A DNA stretch of 64,000 nt from Panicum virgatum (taxonomy: Eukaryota > Streptophyta > Magnoliopsida > Poales > Poaceae), in contig NC_053149.1 of the NCBI RefSeq assembly GCF_016808335.1, forward strand, positions 26,015,238 through 26,079,237. The letters are read 5' to 3'. Below are positions 23,701 to 34,788 of this stretch, one piece after another. Position numbers and translations under genes: made by a program. Below the pieces are notes generated by a model that worked only from the letters and a program-made list of their open reading frames with translations, was not told the DNA's origin and searched no databases. Positions within the stretch are counted from its first letter, which is position 1; the number at the start of each line of letters is the position of its first letter.

Positions 23701-24380
23701 CGGGCGTTTAAAGGAGAGAGGCCGAGATCTCAGCGTGCGGGTCGGGCAGGAGATCCCCGGCGGGGATTGCGGAGGCCGTTGTTGCGTTGTGCGGAGGCGG
23801 GGTAGACGGAGCTGATCCGTGGGTCCGATCGGTCTGCGGGAGAGCGGACGATGCGGCGCTAGGGAAACGGGGCGCCGACAAGTGGCGAGCTGGGATGCGC
23901 GGTCGCTGGGACGGCTCGGGCTAAGCTGCCGAGTGGGGAAGCGGGCCACGCGGGAAGGGGAGGAGCGAGCTGGGCCGGGCCGAAGCGGGGTGAGGGAAGG
24001 AGGTCACGGCTGGGCCTGGGAAAAGGAAAGAGGAGAGCTGGGCCCGCGTGGAAAGGTTGGGCCGGCTGGGCTGGGTGGCTTCTGGGTTTGGGCTGATCTG
24101 GTTTTCTGTTTTTCCTATTTCCTTTCTCCTTTCTCTTTCAAACCGACTCAAACTAACTATTTGGATTCAAATCAAATTTGAATTCAAACTCCTATGCACT
24201 CAAACAATTAAGAAATATGCACCAGCATGTATACACAAACATATTGAACTTAATTAAATTTTATTTACTTGTGAAAGAAAATTAAATTAAATGCAAGGCT
24301 AAGCATAATAAACCTTAGAAAATTAAATAAAGCCAATTAAATTCATTATTAAATGCTAATATTTAAATTAGGGTGTTACA
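20768..24380 (-). mobile_element. S1: solo LTR, Tekay-like, TGTAACACCC family
   Basis: A single 3.6-kb LTR with 10-bp terminal inverted repeats TGTAACACCC/GGGTGTTACA and target duplication CCTCA at 20763-20767 and 24381-24385. Minus orientation is inferred from module order matching T1: an AT-rich start on the right, a GC-rich block (22700-24100), the short acidic frame (22081-22209) and the hairpin (21135-21155) near the left, sense-3', end. No primer site, polypurine tract or internal gene, so it is a solo LTR left by LTR-LTR recombination. It lies in ORF0 of T2. Confidence 0.88.
22081..22209 (-). other. LTR-embedded short acidic reading frame (S1)
   Basis: Forty-three codons including the stop, aligned with 36596-36724 (S2) and 40708-40830 (S3). 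Motifs are EEPQYQY, FEQFEQQ and GKYNMN. S1 has a TAG at 22164-22162 where S2 and S3 have CAG. Length differences among the three copies are multiples of three. Confidence 0.4.
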
Positions 24381-24385
24381 CCTCA

Positions 24386-24975
24386 TCTCGGGCAGTAACT
24401 GCTGCCTGAAGCTCTTCCGCCTTAGTGATTTGCCTATCCAACTTGCTATGAGTAACCTGTGCCTCACTAGCCAAGTGGATAATACCGCGGCGCTGTAACT
24501 CCTGATGATGAAGCTGGGCGTTCATAAATCTGACCATCATACTCATCATATCTCCTACTGAGTCTCCAAGCAAGTGTGCACATTGCTCCACCCTAAAAGA
24601 CCACTCGGGGTCGTAGTAATCTACGGCGGGGAAAAGGCCGATAGGGTACTCTGCCACTTCATTAGGATGCTGCTTACAGAAAGTAGTAATAGCCTCTAAA
24701 GCGGCGGTTTCGATAGTGTCAGCGAATCGGTACCCAAATGCCTCAACCTCTATGGGCTGCCAGTGTGCTCGGAAAGGGTGATGTGGCATGGTCATCTTCA
24801 CAAAACAACGGGTAACTCCTTCCGCTGTGTATGTGAAGCAATCATACTGTGGCGGCTCTATGTAGCAAAAGAGCTGGAGAGATTCCCACAAAAGACGAGG
24901 AAAACCCTCCCAGTGAAGTCCGTTGGTGTGGGTGTGGGCCGCACCATCCAAAAGGGTGCCCGGAACATCAGCCAT
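24386..24975 (-). pseudogene. ORF0 N-terminal part of T2 (split by S1)
   Basis: The first 200 or so codons of the extra gene of the minus-strand element T2. The likely ATG is at 24975-24973 (MADVPG); an upstream in-frame ATG gives three more residues. It is clearly homologous to T1 ORF0 but much diverged, sharing LHWEGFPR-LWE, EPPQYD, EGV-RC, MPHHP, TTFC and GLFPA. A coiled-coil Q/L/E region begins before the S1 insertion. Survival of these motifs across such divergence suggests past selection on the protein. It starts about 0.7 kb downstream of the T2 primer site and precedes gag at 390. Function unknown. Confidence 0.82.
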
Positions 24976-25663
24976 TTGAAACAAAATTCAAATGGTAAGA
25001 TGTCACCAAAAAGGGACACAAAACTGTAGATTATGATTCATTGAAATGTAAAGTTTCAAAAGAATAAAAAATGATCAAACTATAAACCAAGCTAGTTGAT
25101 CACTTGAGCATTCCTTGAACAAAAGATCAAGGGTGCAAAACTCGATCTAAACACATGTAGCTTACCTCTCCTAAGGTCAACTAAATCTAGGTTTTAGAAC
25201 AAGGCACTCACCAATTTCTTATTAATCAATCAATCAAGTTAACACTCTAAAAATCCTTAAAAAAGATAAGCAGGCATAACTAGCTTGAACAAAACTTTCA
25301 AGTTTTAAAATAATGCATGCATGTTCTATCGTCCTCACAACAAAAAATAACTGCCAAATACATTTGGTCTTACGTGATTAGTTTCAGTGGCATAAGTACG
25401 TTTCTCTCTATATTATCTAGCTGATAGATCCTAACCGCTCTTAACCTATCAAACTATGGTTAGTATACATGCAGAAACACATAACATATATAGCCACCTT
25501 ATAATACCCATAAGATCATCACCCTAGGGCTTTACGATCTAAGTACAATCCTTCACGAATCCAACACAGTTTTATAAACACTATGTCGAGCACATCTTTT
25601 ATTCAAAACCTTTCTAAAGTTTGTTGTACCATCCAGTGTATACTTGCCTGCTCTGATACCAGC
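24976..25663 (-). other. T2 leader and primer-binding site
   Basis: Non-coding leader of T2. The primer site TGGTATCAGAGCAGGC reads on the minus strand at 25661-25646, 2 bp inside the LTR, and is an exact 12-base match to the initiator tRNA-Met complement. Sequence just upstream of ORF0 is T-rich, but the base before the ATG is A rather than the G of CAG. No gene seen. Confidence 0.75.
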
Positions 25664-26168
25664 TGTGGCAGAACCAGTCTAAATTATACCAGCTCAAGTA
25701 CACTAAACATCTAAGCGCACCTTAGTCGGTATAATCATTGGTCTGTCGGGTAACATCTCAATAAAACCACTGAATATCCGATAGTAACACAGGTATACTT
25801 CTCGCATGAAGGCGAGTCAGAGATACAACAATTTCATAATATTTTACATCACATAGATAAGAGGTGTGATTTACATCCGAGTTTTAAAGCTAGTACACAA
25901 AGTATAGCTTTTTACAAGTTTATTTAAAAGAAAAGGGATAAAAGTAAGCGATGCTTTCTTTAGAAGTTTTACAGCAGAGGTAAAAACATAATTAAACAAT
26001 AACGTCGCTGATGTCATGGTAAGCCCAAGCATGACATCACTCCTCTGAGTCATTGCTGGTCGAAGATGGTTCCCATTCCTTTACCAGCCAGATGGTAGAA
26101 CACTAGGTCAAGTCAGACTTGTGTTTGGGTCTTCCAAAGTCATCCCTGAAAACAGAGTCACCAAAAGC

Positions 26169-26188
26169 CTGAGTATACTAATACTCAG
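26169..26188 (-). other. Conserved LTR hairpin (T2)
   Basis: CTGAGTAT, 4-nt loop, ATACTCAG (8-bp stem), 505 bp from the LTR 3' end, almost the same distance as in T1. Confidence 0.7.
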
Positions 26189-27064
26189 CAAGACTGATCC
26201 GATTTAAGAGTATATAGTAACCCTTTATCTAGACATGCTAGCTCAGAAAGGCTCTGGGTTTACTTTTGCTGAAAAGCCACAGAGAGTAGGTCCTTAATTT
26301 AAATTTTAGCTTTCAAATTCTAGTTGTATTAACCATTCTAGGTATGCACCTATCTATACAAACATGGTAGAGGAATTAATCTCATTCAACCATATCTGAT
26401 ATCATCATTGTTCAACTTCTTACTCTATGTAGAAAAGGGATTAAGCAGTCTCAATCTTCGTGAGAAGCAGACGATTCCGAATCGAATTTCCAACCTTGCC
26501 AGGATAAACCTAGCACACACGCTTGGAGCACTGTCGAGTCACTCCCAAGCAGCCTTTTGCTTTTCATTCCGATTCATGGATCAGTGCCACTCTCCCCGAC
26601 AATAGAGAACCACCACATCTTTGTAGTCGCGGTGTTGCAACATAATATATATATCTTCCTATCTTTAAGAGAGAGTGGGAGGTATGTCCACTTGCCAGGC
26701 CAATCAGTTATTAGGCTTACCGCGTACCATATTTACGGCATGTGGCTAGTACTTTCAAATGCTTAACCACCGCTACTACACACTGCGGCCTTAGTAATTT
26801 ATCAACACAGATGGATCTCAACTGAAGCTTGTAACCAAATCCGTCCATGGTCCTTATGGTGATTGCAAGAATGTAAACAAACAACTCCTATAACTCTCGC
26901 GAGTGACAGGAAATCACTCGACTTTTACCAGTCCTATTAGCATAGCATCTAGGCGGATTCAGTTCTAGTGTTCAATCAATAGGTACCTAGAATTATGCAT
27001 CTAAGGTTTCCATTCAACTCCAATAACTTAAATGCACAAGAAAACAAAACTGAATTGCATAGTT

Positions 27065-27235
27065 TTAAAATAGTGGGATTATGTATCGGGGCTTGCCTGT
27101 AGTAGTGTCTATAGAGTCAGTAGACTTTGGTTCTTCCGAATCAGAGTTCGGGACTTCAGTTAATTCAACAATGTTAGCATGAACTTTAGAAATATCCTCG
27201 TTTGATTCCTAGATGAGTTCGTATGTTCCGTCTGC
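27065..27235 (-). other. LTR-embedded short acidic reading frame (T2)
   Basis: Contains D-G-T-Y-E-L-I, S-E-E-P and G-K-P-R in the order seen in T3, then a stop. One internal TAG follows YELI. It aligns with 34634-34788 of T3 despite strong divergence of the surrounding LTR. Confidence 0.35.
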
Positions 27236-28213
27236 TAACGGGGTGATCTCTATATGAAATGCAATAGTTGGAAAAAAAGAAATAGTAAAGTACTATACTT
27301 GAATATAGCTTTCCTTCACTTAAAAAAGTTGTGAACTCACTCAATCAAACAATCAAGATGATCCATGTCAAGTACTTTAACTACTCAGAATAACATGGGG
27401 AAAGGTTTTTGAAATAAACCACAGAAAGGATTTAAATACATATTTAAAAATACCAATAATACACAGAGAAGAAAATTTTGAAAAGAACAAGCTAGAATCC
27501 ACTAATGGATTTAGAAATATTACACAGAGTTAAACATGTTTTATAGAGCTCATGGCTCAAAGCTCACAAGAAAAAGAAATTCAGAACATGGTATATAGCT
27601 AAAAAGAGCTATTCCTTACTCCTATTTTTAAAACTAGCTACACAAAGTTTCAAATCAAACTCATAACACCACTAGATAGAGCTAAACACATGGAACACAA
27701 CAAAATTAATTTTGCATTTTTTTGATTTTTCTACCATTTTCTATGAATTTTCAAAGTTCAAATTGAAAAGGGTTTGAGCTCTTGCAAAAAGGACCCTGGA
27801 ACATTTTAGACCCTTACAAATGGGTCCTTGGCCGGAGGAAGGAGAGAACAGGGGAGGGTTGGCCGTGTTCCGGCGAGGAGGGTCACTGGCGGCGAGGGGT
27901 GAGTGGCCAGGGAGCAAGAGGGGCACGATGCGCACCTGCTGGTGTGCTGGAGTGGGCGCAGGGTGGCTGGGAAGGAGCTCGTCGGCGATGGCACAGAGCT
28001 CGGTGGCGGAGGTGAATGACAACGGCGGCTTTCCGGCAGGGGAACGGCGATGAGGAGTGGTGGAATAGCTTCGCAAGCTCAAGGCGAAGCTTACTTGGGG
28101 GGTTGTGGTGGTCGGAGGAAGACTGTGGCGGCAGGTCGGCGGTGAGCAAAGCTCGCCGGAGATGAGAGAAGGGGTGCGGTGGTGGATTGCCGGTGATAGG
28201 AATTTGCCAGAGC

Positions 28214-28221
28214 TATTTATA
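28214..28221 (-). promoter_or_regulatory. TATA box of T2 LTR
   Basis: TATAAATA on the minus strand at the edge of the GC-rich block, about 880 bp into the LTR. It supports the minus orientation of T2. Confidence 0.55.
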
Positions 28222-29097
28222 GGCTGCTGGTAGGAAGATAAGCGAGAGAAGGGAGTGGATGAGTTCGCCGGGGGCTTGTGGGCGAGATCCAGTGGCGGCG
28301 GTGGCGTTGCTCTGGGCGGCCAGCGAAGTGGCGTGATGAAATTCGCCCTGGACAGCGTGGCGCGGGCTCAAGGCACCAGCAGAGGCGACACTAGAGGCGG
28401 CGGGGGTCCTTGCACGATGCGTGGAGGCGGCGAGGCACTGCAGGAAGGCAAATCCGGGGCGGCCGGGCTCGCCGGATTTGAAAACAGAGGCGGCGGCGGC
28501 ACGGTGCATCGTGGAGAGAAGATGAGGCGCCACGAGGAAGGGAATGGGTCCACGAGGAGTCAAGGGAGCTTATCGGCGCGTCAAACGGTGGGCAAGGCTG
28601 GAGGTAGGGGATGACTGGTGGACTGGTTTGCAAATTGTGAAAACTTTAGGGGCTAAATTGTATACCAAAATTTCCCACTAATCTAGGGCTCAAATGAAAA
28701 AGTGCCCAACATGAAAGTTGTTCAATATTTCAAGATCTACAACTTTCATGTTATGCAAATTTTCACTAGATCAAAGAATTTGAAGATGTTTTCAAAAATT
28801 CAAATCAACTCTAATCCATTAAAGAAAAATACTTTTGATAGCAAAATTTCAACAGTTTTGGGCTAAAATGCAACAATGCTACCAAAATAATTATTAATAG
28901 CACATTTGCAAGAAAACCCTTCACAAAGTTGAAAATACTTCCTAAGTCAAAACTTTTTGCAGACAGGGACTTGTATGTTTTCATAATTACAAAAATACCC
29001 CTACTTTGCACTGCAAATCTTTAGCTTTCAAACAATAATAAACACAAAGTTCACACATTAAACTTTGATTTAATGGCTAGACACCTGAAGTGTCACA

Positions 29098-30684
29098 CGG
29101 CTTCAGCTCTGGGAGAATAGGTTACGGTGGCTCCTCTCCGTCCAGCTTACTCTGGCCGTCCGGTTCTAGCTCCTGGTTGAAATGAGTGGCAACATCATCG
29201 AGGGAGGGTTGAGTTTTCCCTTCCTGGATGGTGCACACAGCCTCTTCAAGGGTCTTGCTCCGGCCTAGCTTCCGCAATGGTGTTGCAGGAACGTACTAAG
29301 TTGACCAGGATAATTTCTCTGCCAACCTTAACCTCGAGCGTGGCTCGGTCTCTATCGGGGTTGACGAGAGGCTCTATTGGCCTTCCGACTAAGAGGAACT
29401 CTACACCTTCAGGGATATCGAAGATGTGGAAGTCTGGGTAGACCTTGTTGATTTCCATCATCAATGGAACAACTCGGAGAATACCTTGACACTCCACGAT
29501 CTGGCCGTCAATCCATTTCAAGTGTTTACGAGACAGGGTCAAGGGCTTCTCGGGTGAGATGTGGTCTGCCAGAGCTCTGGACATTATGTTCACCCTGACC
29601 CTTGGGTCGTAAAAGGCGTCTTGTGGCCGGCAGGCGTCCCAAATAGCGTAGAAGAGAAGTCTGGGATTACAGTAAATCTGGATGTTACTGCAAAATTCCG
29701 CTTCTTCTGTCCATTCCTGGCTCATAATCATAGAAAGACCCTCAATCTGCGAGGTGGCTTCGGGAGTGAACACCTCAGATCGTGAGCAATTGCACTTATG
29801 TTCCTTCGGCATGTTCGTAACATGGCCGAGTTCAATATACTCTTCCTCTGAGAAGAGGTCAGGTATGAACATAGGCAATTCTTCAAGGAGTGGCTCAGGA
29901 TCTGAGGACTTGGGTAGTTCGGTGATTTCCTCTATGTGTGGTGGAGGTGGAGAGGAAACAACAGAAATGATGTGGACTGGCTGCCTTTCTGTGGGCAGAA
30001 CTTCTGGCTTGGGAGGATCGTGAAAGACATCGGTGTAGTGAGTACAGTTAAGGACCTTCTCTAGGATGGTCCTAACTTCAGCCGCTGTCTTATACAAGAC
30101 CGACCCCTCAGAGGCGAGGTTTAAGAAACGCTCGCTTTCCGGATTGAGGCCGTAAATGAAGTGTTGCATCAACATCTCCTCATCAATCTTGTGAGGGAGG
30201 TCGCGAGATGTGTAAATTACGCCCACGCTGCCCCAAGTGATTCTTTGTCACCTAGCTCAAAAGTGAGCAGCTGGATGCGACGCGAGATCACTTTAGGAAC
30301 AGGGAAAAAGAACAAACAAAACTCGTCCTTCAGCTGAATCCAATCTCCTCCAACTCTCACTACAGTCCGGTAGTATCAGGTTTTCGTTCTTTCCGTCAGA
30401 TAGAACGAAAATAGCTTCCATCCCGGGTATGACAAGGAGAGAACAATTCTCCTCGAATTCTTGCAAGTGAGTGTAGGGGCATTCGTCTCTTATACCAAAG
30501 ATGGGTGATGCACGAACCATGGCTACGAGACAGGGACGGATCTCGTAACTATCAGATAGGATGGGATGGCAGGATGGAGGCGGTTCCATATACTCGTTGT
30601 ATGGAACTGCCGGATAACTAGGAGGATACTCCATGTGGAAAGGTGGATGGGTGGATAGTTCCCCGGCAACGGCGCTGGAAAGCT
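29098..30684 (-). pseudogene. gag: gag/protease-like region of A1 (Athila/Tat-like)
   Basis: Minus-strand gag of the element whose 5' LTR is 30685-32118. A tRNA-Asp-type primer site (GCGCCGTTGCCGGGG) reads down from about 30676. The capsid part shows YEIRPCLVAMVRASPIFG, homologous to FEIKMGLITMVQASPF in element B, then is broken by frameshifts near 30430-30230. It resumes with IDEEMLMQHFIYGLNPESERF (29246-30226). Further on comes a protease-like fold in which the catalytic box is D-P-R-V-R-V-N instead of D-L-G-A-S-V-N, so the active-site glycine is gone. A frameshift or stop near 29246 precedes an LPELKP motif, typical of the start of pol, where T2 is inserted. The rest lies beyond the left edge. 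Confidence 0.7.
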
Positions 30685-32118
30685 TGTTGGCACTCATTAG
30701 CCTAACGAATTACTCCGCAAGCACAGAGACCGATTATAGCTTTCACCAGGTGAGTAAGCCTGGGATATCGAATCCAATGATCGATAAGCGTCGACTAGTG
30801 GTCTGGAGTGTTTCAGCCGGACCTGCTGAGGAGCAGAGGTACGAGGGTAGAGGGCTTATCTCCAGATAGAATCCTAATTACTAAGATAACTTGAGAAGCT
30901 ACTGGCTTGATCTGTTTCGGTGGCCTAAGTGAAGGGCTCAGAAAGGGATGAGAAGGGGCCCAACAAACTTTCGGCAAATCCTACTGCTATGAAAACACCC
31001 AAACATGGTGGACTACTAGGGACGGACAAGGCTGTCACCACTTGTCGCCTACCACTGCGGTACCATAGGGTGGAACACAACCCGAGGTAACTACCAAGCC
31101 TAAGCACCATGCCTAAATGGACAGAACTTGCTGCCTACGCAGACAAGGGATCCCACAGATCAAAGAGAGTAACTAAGCAAGTAACTTAAGTAAAAAGTAA
31201 ACTAGCGAGGAAAACTTACATGACTATAAGATTCCCCTGAGGTGGGTACAAGATGGGGTAAGGTCGAGAGAACTCGACTCCACCCCTTTGGTCTGGCTTC
31301 CGCCAAAGCTCTCACCTCACACTCTCCCTATTCTACTATGGATGGAACTAAATTTGTGAGGCACTCAAGCTCCCAAGGTGTGTGTTACAAGTGAGGTGAG
31401 GGGGTCCAATTTATAGCTGCCAAGGTCAGTGAAACGGTTAACCGCTGCAAGCCTATGCTACCTCTTCTTTGGCTTCAACTCCACACGAAAGGGCATCACC
31501 AGAGGCTAACAAAGGGGGGCGGGCAACCTCCCATAGGTTGGCCAGCCTAGGGGTGGAGCCACCTGGCCACCGACTTCACGTGGACGGCTCTGATCTCATC
31601 AGGAGGTCGGTACTTCTAGCGGTTTCCTCAACCGACATTCTTTTGGGCCGAGCGGCCTCCTTGGGGCCTGGCGGCCTGCCTCTGGCGGCCTCTCGGTCCT
31701 TCGTTGCACCGACACGCTCCTTTCTGGTGATGGATCACTCCAGGATAGGGTGTATGTTGGATACTTGTCCATGGCCTAGGTTGGCTTCTCTTTTGGATAT
31801 GGGTCCAAGCCTTTCGGGTCCAAGTTGTGCATTTCTTGATATGGACCATTGGGATGGCTTGGATTCCCCCTCCATGTGACTTTGGTAAAGTCTCATGGAA
31901 AGATTCCACCGAAAGTACGCCGGTCGGCCGGATTAGGGACTTCCGATCCAAACAGCGTCTGTTTTGGGTCAAATTTGGATATGTTGTCCCTGAGGTCAAA
32001 TAAATACCAAAACTTGTGGAACTCATTAGTAGTAATGATTATGGCATGGTTAGAGCCTACATTTCATGAAATCAGGCGGAGCATTGGCGGTGAAAACCAT
32101 CGTTATCGTCCGCCAACA
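30685..32118 (-). repeat. A1 5' LTR (Athila-like)
   Basis: A 1,434-bp LTR on the minus strand, TGTTGGCGG... at 32118 to ...GAGTGCCAACA at 30685. TATAAAT lies at 31415-31409. It carries the family block around GGTGACAGCC (near 31030) and the terminal GTGCTTGCGGAG block (near 30710). The right flank 32119-32123 (ACACC) should be its target duplication; the partner is outside the window. Confidence 0.82.
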
Positions 32119-32363
32119 ACACCTCACCCTATGGGAAGCGATCTCGCGGGAGAGCGGCTCCACCATCATCCGCGAGCCCTTAGATGAGACCCCTGGCGTC
32201 AGCCTATAGATGGGGAGCTTCCTCTCCATGAGGGGGAGCACCCTCTGCCGGTTGAAGTTGGTAACGGCGGCGGCCGCGGTTATCCCCTTTTCCGCCAGAC
32301 GACGCAGCGCGTCGATGAACACCTTGAGCTTGGCCTGGTGCTCAGCGGGTGACACCCTATATC
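32119..32363 (-). pseudogene. Transposase_28-like ORF, third fragment
   Basis: About 81 codons in register with 39351-39384 and 42767-43218 if the two LTR insertions are disregarded. Motifs include AEHQAKLKVFIDALRRL, LPLMERKLPIY and LTPGVSS. The left end is cut by the A1 LTR. See the first fragment for the family assignment. Confidence 0.75.
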
Positions 32364-34578
32364 TGTGACACCTTAGGTGTCTGCACAATAAATCTACATT
32401 TATTTCCTATGCTTCATGTGTGAAATTGTTTGAGCAAGGGCCTATTTTAAAACTTTAAGGACCTTTGTGTAATTATGAATTGTTCTAAGGTCAACTGTAT
32501 AGTTTTGTTTGAATAGGATGTGTGATTATAGCTTTTGTGGAGGGTTTATTTGAAAAATGTAGTGTAATCATTACTTGGCAGGAAATTTTTCATTTCAGCC
32601 TAGATTTGATGTGAAATTTCCTTGGAAAAGACAAAAGTCTTTTGAATTCAAATCCTCTTTATGTTTTCAAAAATAACTCTTTAACCTTTGATCAAATAAA
32701 TTTTTGCACAAAATCAAAGTTGTAGATCTTGAAAAGTTGAACAACTTTCATGTTGGGCACTTTTTCATTTTAGCCCTAGATTAAAAGTTATTGCTGGTTT
32801 ACAGTAAGGTCCCTAGAATTTCATGAATTGCAAACTAGTCCTCTTTCTTCTTCCTCCAGCCTGCTTCCCTGTTTCCCCCGTCCGCCGGTAAAGCGGCGGC
32901 GCCGCCGCCGCTCCGGACCACCTCCAGGGCCACCTCCTGCTTCTGAGCTTCCCCACGCGTCGCGCCCGAGCCTCACCGCCACTTTTGCCTCGCGCCGTGT
33001 CCCCTCCTCCCCTTGCCACGCCACCCCCAAAGCCGCCGTCGGCTGCCACCTCGCCGCCACCGTGGCTAGTGCAGGGAAAGACCCCAGCGCCCTTCCTCGC
33101 GCGCGCTTCAGCACCAAGGGAGTTTTCTCATACTGTTTCCCTCCCTTTCTCTCCGTTTTCCTCGCTCCGACGCCCCAGAACGCCGCCGCCGCCACATAGA
33201 GCTCCGCCGCCACCTGCTCACTGTGGAGCTCATAGCTCTGGTCCTCCTCTGCCCAACCCAACCCCTCCACTAGCTCCGCCTCGCCCTCGTGCACCTGCCC
33301 GGCTGTTTCTCGTCGACTATTTTCCACCGGAGCGCCGTTCCCGCCGACACAGTTCACCGGCGACCGCCGTGCTCTGCTGATCCGCCTCCTCCGGCCACCT
33401 CTTCGCGAACCAAGGATACCCAGGGGTGCGGCTTGGACCCCTTTAGCTCCTCCACCTATAGCCTCGCAGCCGGCGACCCCCCTTTCGCCGGGATTCGGCC
33501 GGCCATCCCTTCTCTGTTTTTTTCCCCACCGGCTAGGGACCTCGGGTTGAAAGAAACAAAAACCCAGGGGGTATTTGAATAGCCCAAGACTCATGTGAAT
33601 AGTGTCAGCAGGGACTTCTTTGTTATTTCTGTTGCAAACTTTGAAATTCCATAGAAATTCAGAGAAAAATCAGAAAAATACAAATCTTGATGTTTTGGAA
33701 TCCTCTTGAAGATATCTTTGCAGTAGAATCATAATATGTTAGGTGTTAGTTGAAAGTTTTTGCTGTAAAAATAGATTTGTGTTACTAGTGTTTAAATGCT
33801 AGTTGTTTTATCTTTTTCTTAACTGATGATTGAAACTATGTCTTGCTGTGAAATTTTTGTGGTGAGATGTTCATGTGACTCTAGTGTTGCTATAAAAATG
33901 TCGTGGTCATTCCTTCTGTTTAACTATTTCTTTGATTTAATACTTTTTAAGTGAGCTTTAATCATGTTAAATAGTTTCTTTGCTTAGAAAATCCTGGTAA
34001 TTTTTGTAGAGCCTTTTTTTGTCATAGGTTACTGTCTGTAAAATTTGAGCACCAGTTAATGAATAGAACAGAAGATACAAATGATTCTTGTTAGCTTGCT
34101 GTTAATTTTGTTTATTTTCTCGGAATTATTTCTCTGTAGTTTAAATCTTAAAAAATTTACAGTAGTTAAGACAACTCGGTGTCAACCTCTTGTTAAATTT
34201 CTAGCTTCTAGGTTTCTCTGGTCTAACCTGTATAATTCAATCTTGTTCTAGGAGTTGTCAGAATAAATGATTTGTCTTGAATAAATGGCTGCATGTTTTG
34301 GTATGAAATTTGCAGGGTTGATCACTCTTTTTATCTTCTGTTTGATGTAATTTTTTCTGATTTTACTACTGAATGTGTGCTGAGTGGTTGATTTATTAGC
34401 AAACCATGTTTTACTTGCTATAGGAAACAACTACCACTTGTTTATGAAGTTAATGAGCTTCTTTTGTAATGTTGATCATGATGCCTTGTGTAGTTAGAAA
34501 AGTTAGTTATCTACTCTATAAATGATTGTCCATATGCTAAGTTGTGTTGCTATTTGTAGACTACAACTTTATCGTGAA

Positions 34579-34788
34579 ATGAGCGTGTTTGTAATTTCAT
34601 CTATTGGATTACATATAGATACGACTGCTCTATCGGACGGAACATACGAGCTAATCCCGGATTCTGAAGGAGGTGATCCCGAAGTCCAAGTGAACACTAT
34701 TGTACTAACTGAAGCCCCGGACCAAAATTCGGAAGAGCCACAGGCTGAAATAGTTAGCGACTATCGAGAAGGCAAGCCCCAGACATAA
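34579..34788 (+). CDS. LTR-embedded short ORF, acidic peptide (T3)
   Basis: The best-preserved copy of the short frame: ATG at 34579, 69 codons, TAA at 34786. The first third is hydrophobic (MSVFVISSIGL), then DGTYELIPDSEGG, a strongly acidic middle (NSEEPQAE) and a GKP tail. Just upstream GCTATTTGTAG|AC resembles a splice acceptor, after a T-rich segment of about 1 kb. The motif order is shared with T1, T2 and, more loosely, S1-S3. It may be a real element product, a leader uORF, or the last exon of a longer spliced frame. No known domain recognised. Confidence 0.35.
   Translation: MSVFVISSIGLHIDTTALSDGTYELIPDSEGGDPEVQVNTIVLTEAPDQNSEEPQAEIVSDYREGKPQT

Larger units (their letters stand above)
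25664..29097 (-). repeat. T2 5' LTR
   Basis: A 3,434-bp LTR on the minus strand, starting TGTGACACTTCAGGTGTC at 29097 and ending GGTTCTGCCACA at 25664. It has the same module order as T1 at lower identity: GC-rich block with TATAAATA (28221-28214), AT-rich stretch, short acidic frame (27065-27235), CGATTC palindrome (26472-26484) and hairpin (26169-26188). The right flank CGGCT (29098-29102) is the expected target duplication; its partner lies outside the window. T2 is inserted in the gag-pol region of element A1. Confidence 0.88.

Noticed and set aside
25646..25663. Possible tRNA gene remnants at primer sites (also 5395, 17278, 48160, 55542)
   Set aside because: Only 12-18 nt match tRNA 3' ends, adjacent to LTRs. 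These are primer-binding sites, not tRNA genes.
28255..28614. Pro/Gly-rich frames in the T2 LTR
   Set aside because: GC-rich LTR block with open frames on both strands; no conserved counterpart in T1 or T3.
32821..33594. Long frames on both strands in the GC-rich block of T3
   Set aside because: Low-complexity Arg/Gly/Pro composition, overlapping open frames in opposite directions, no motif.
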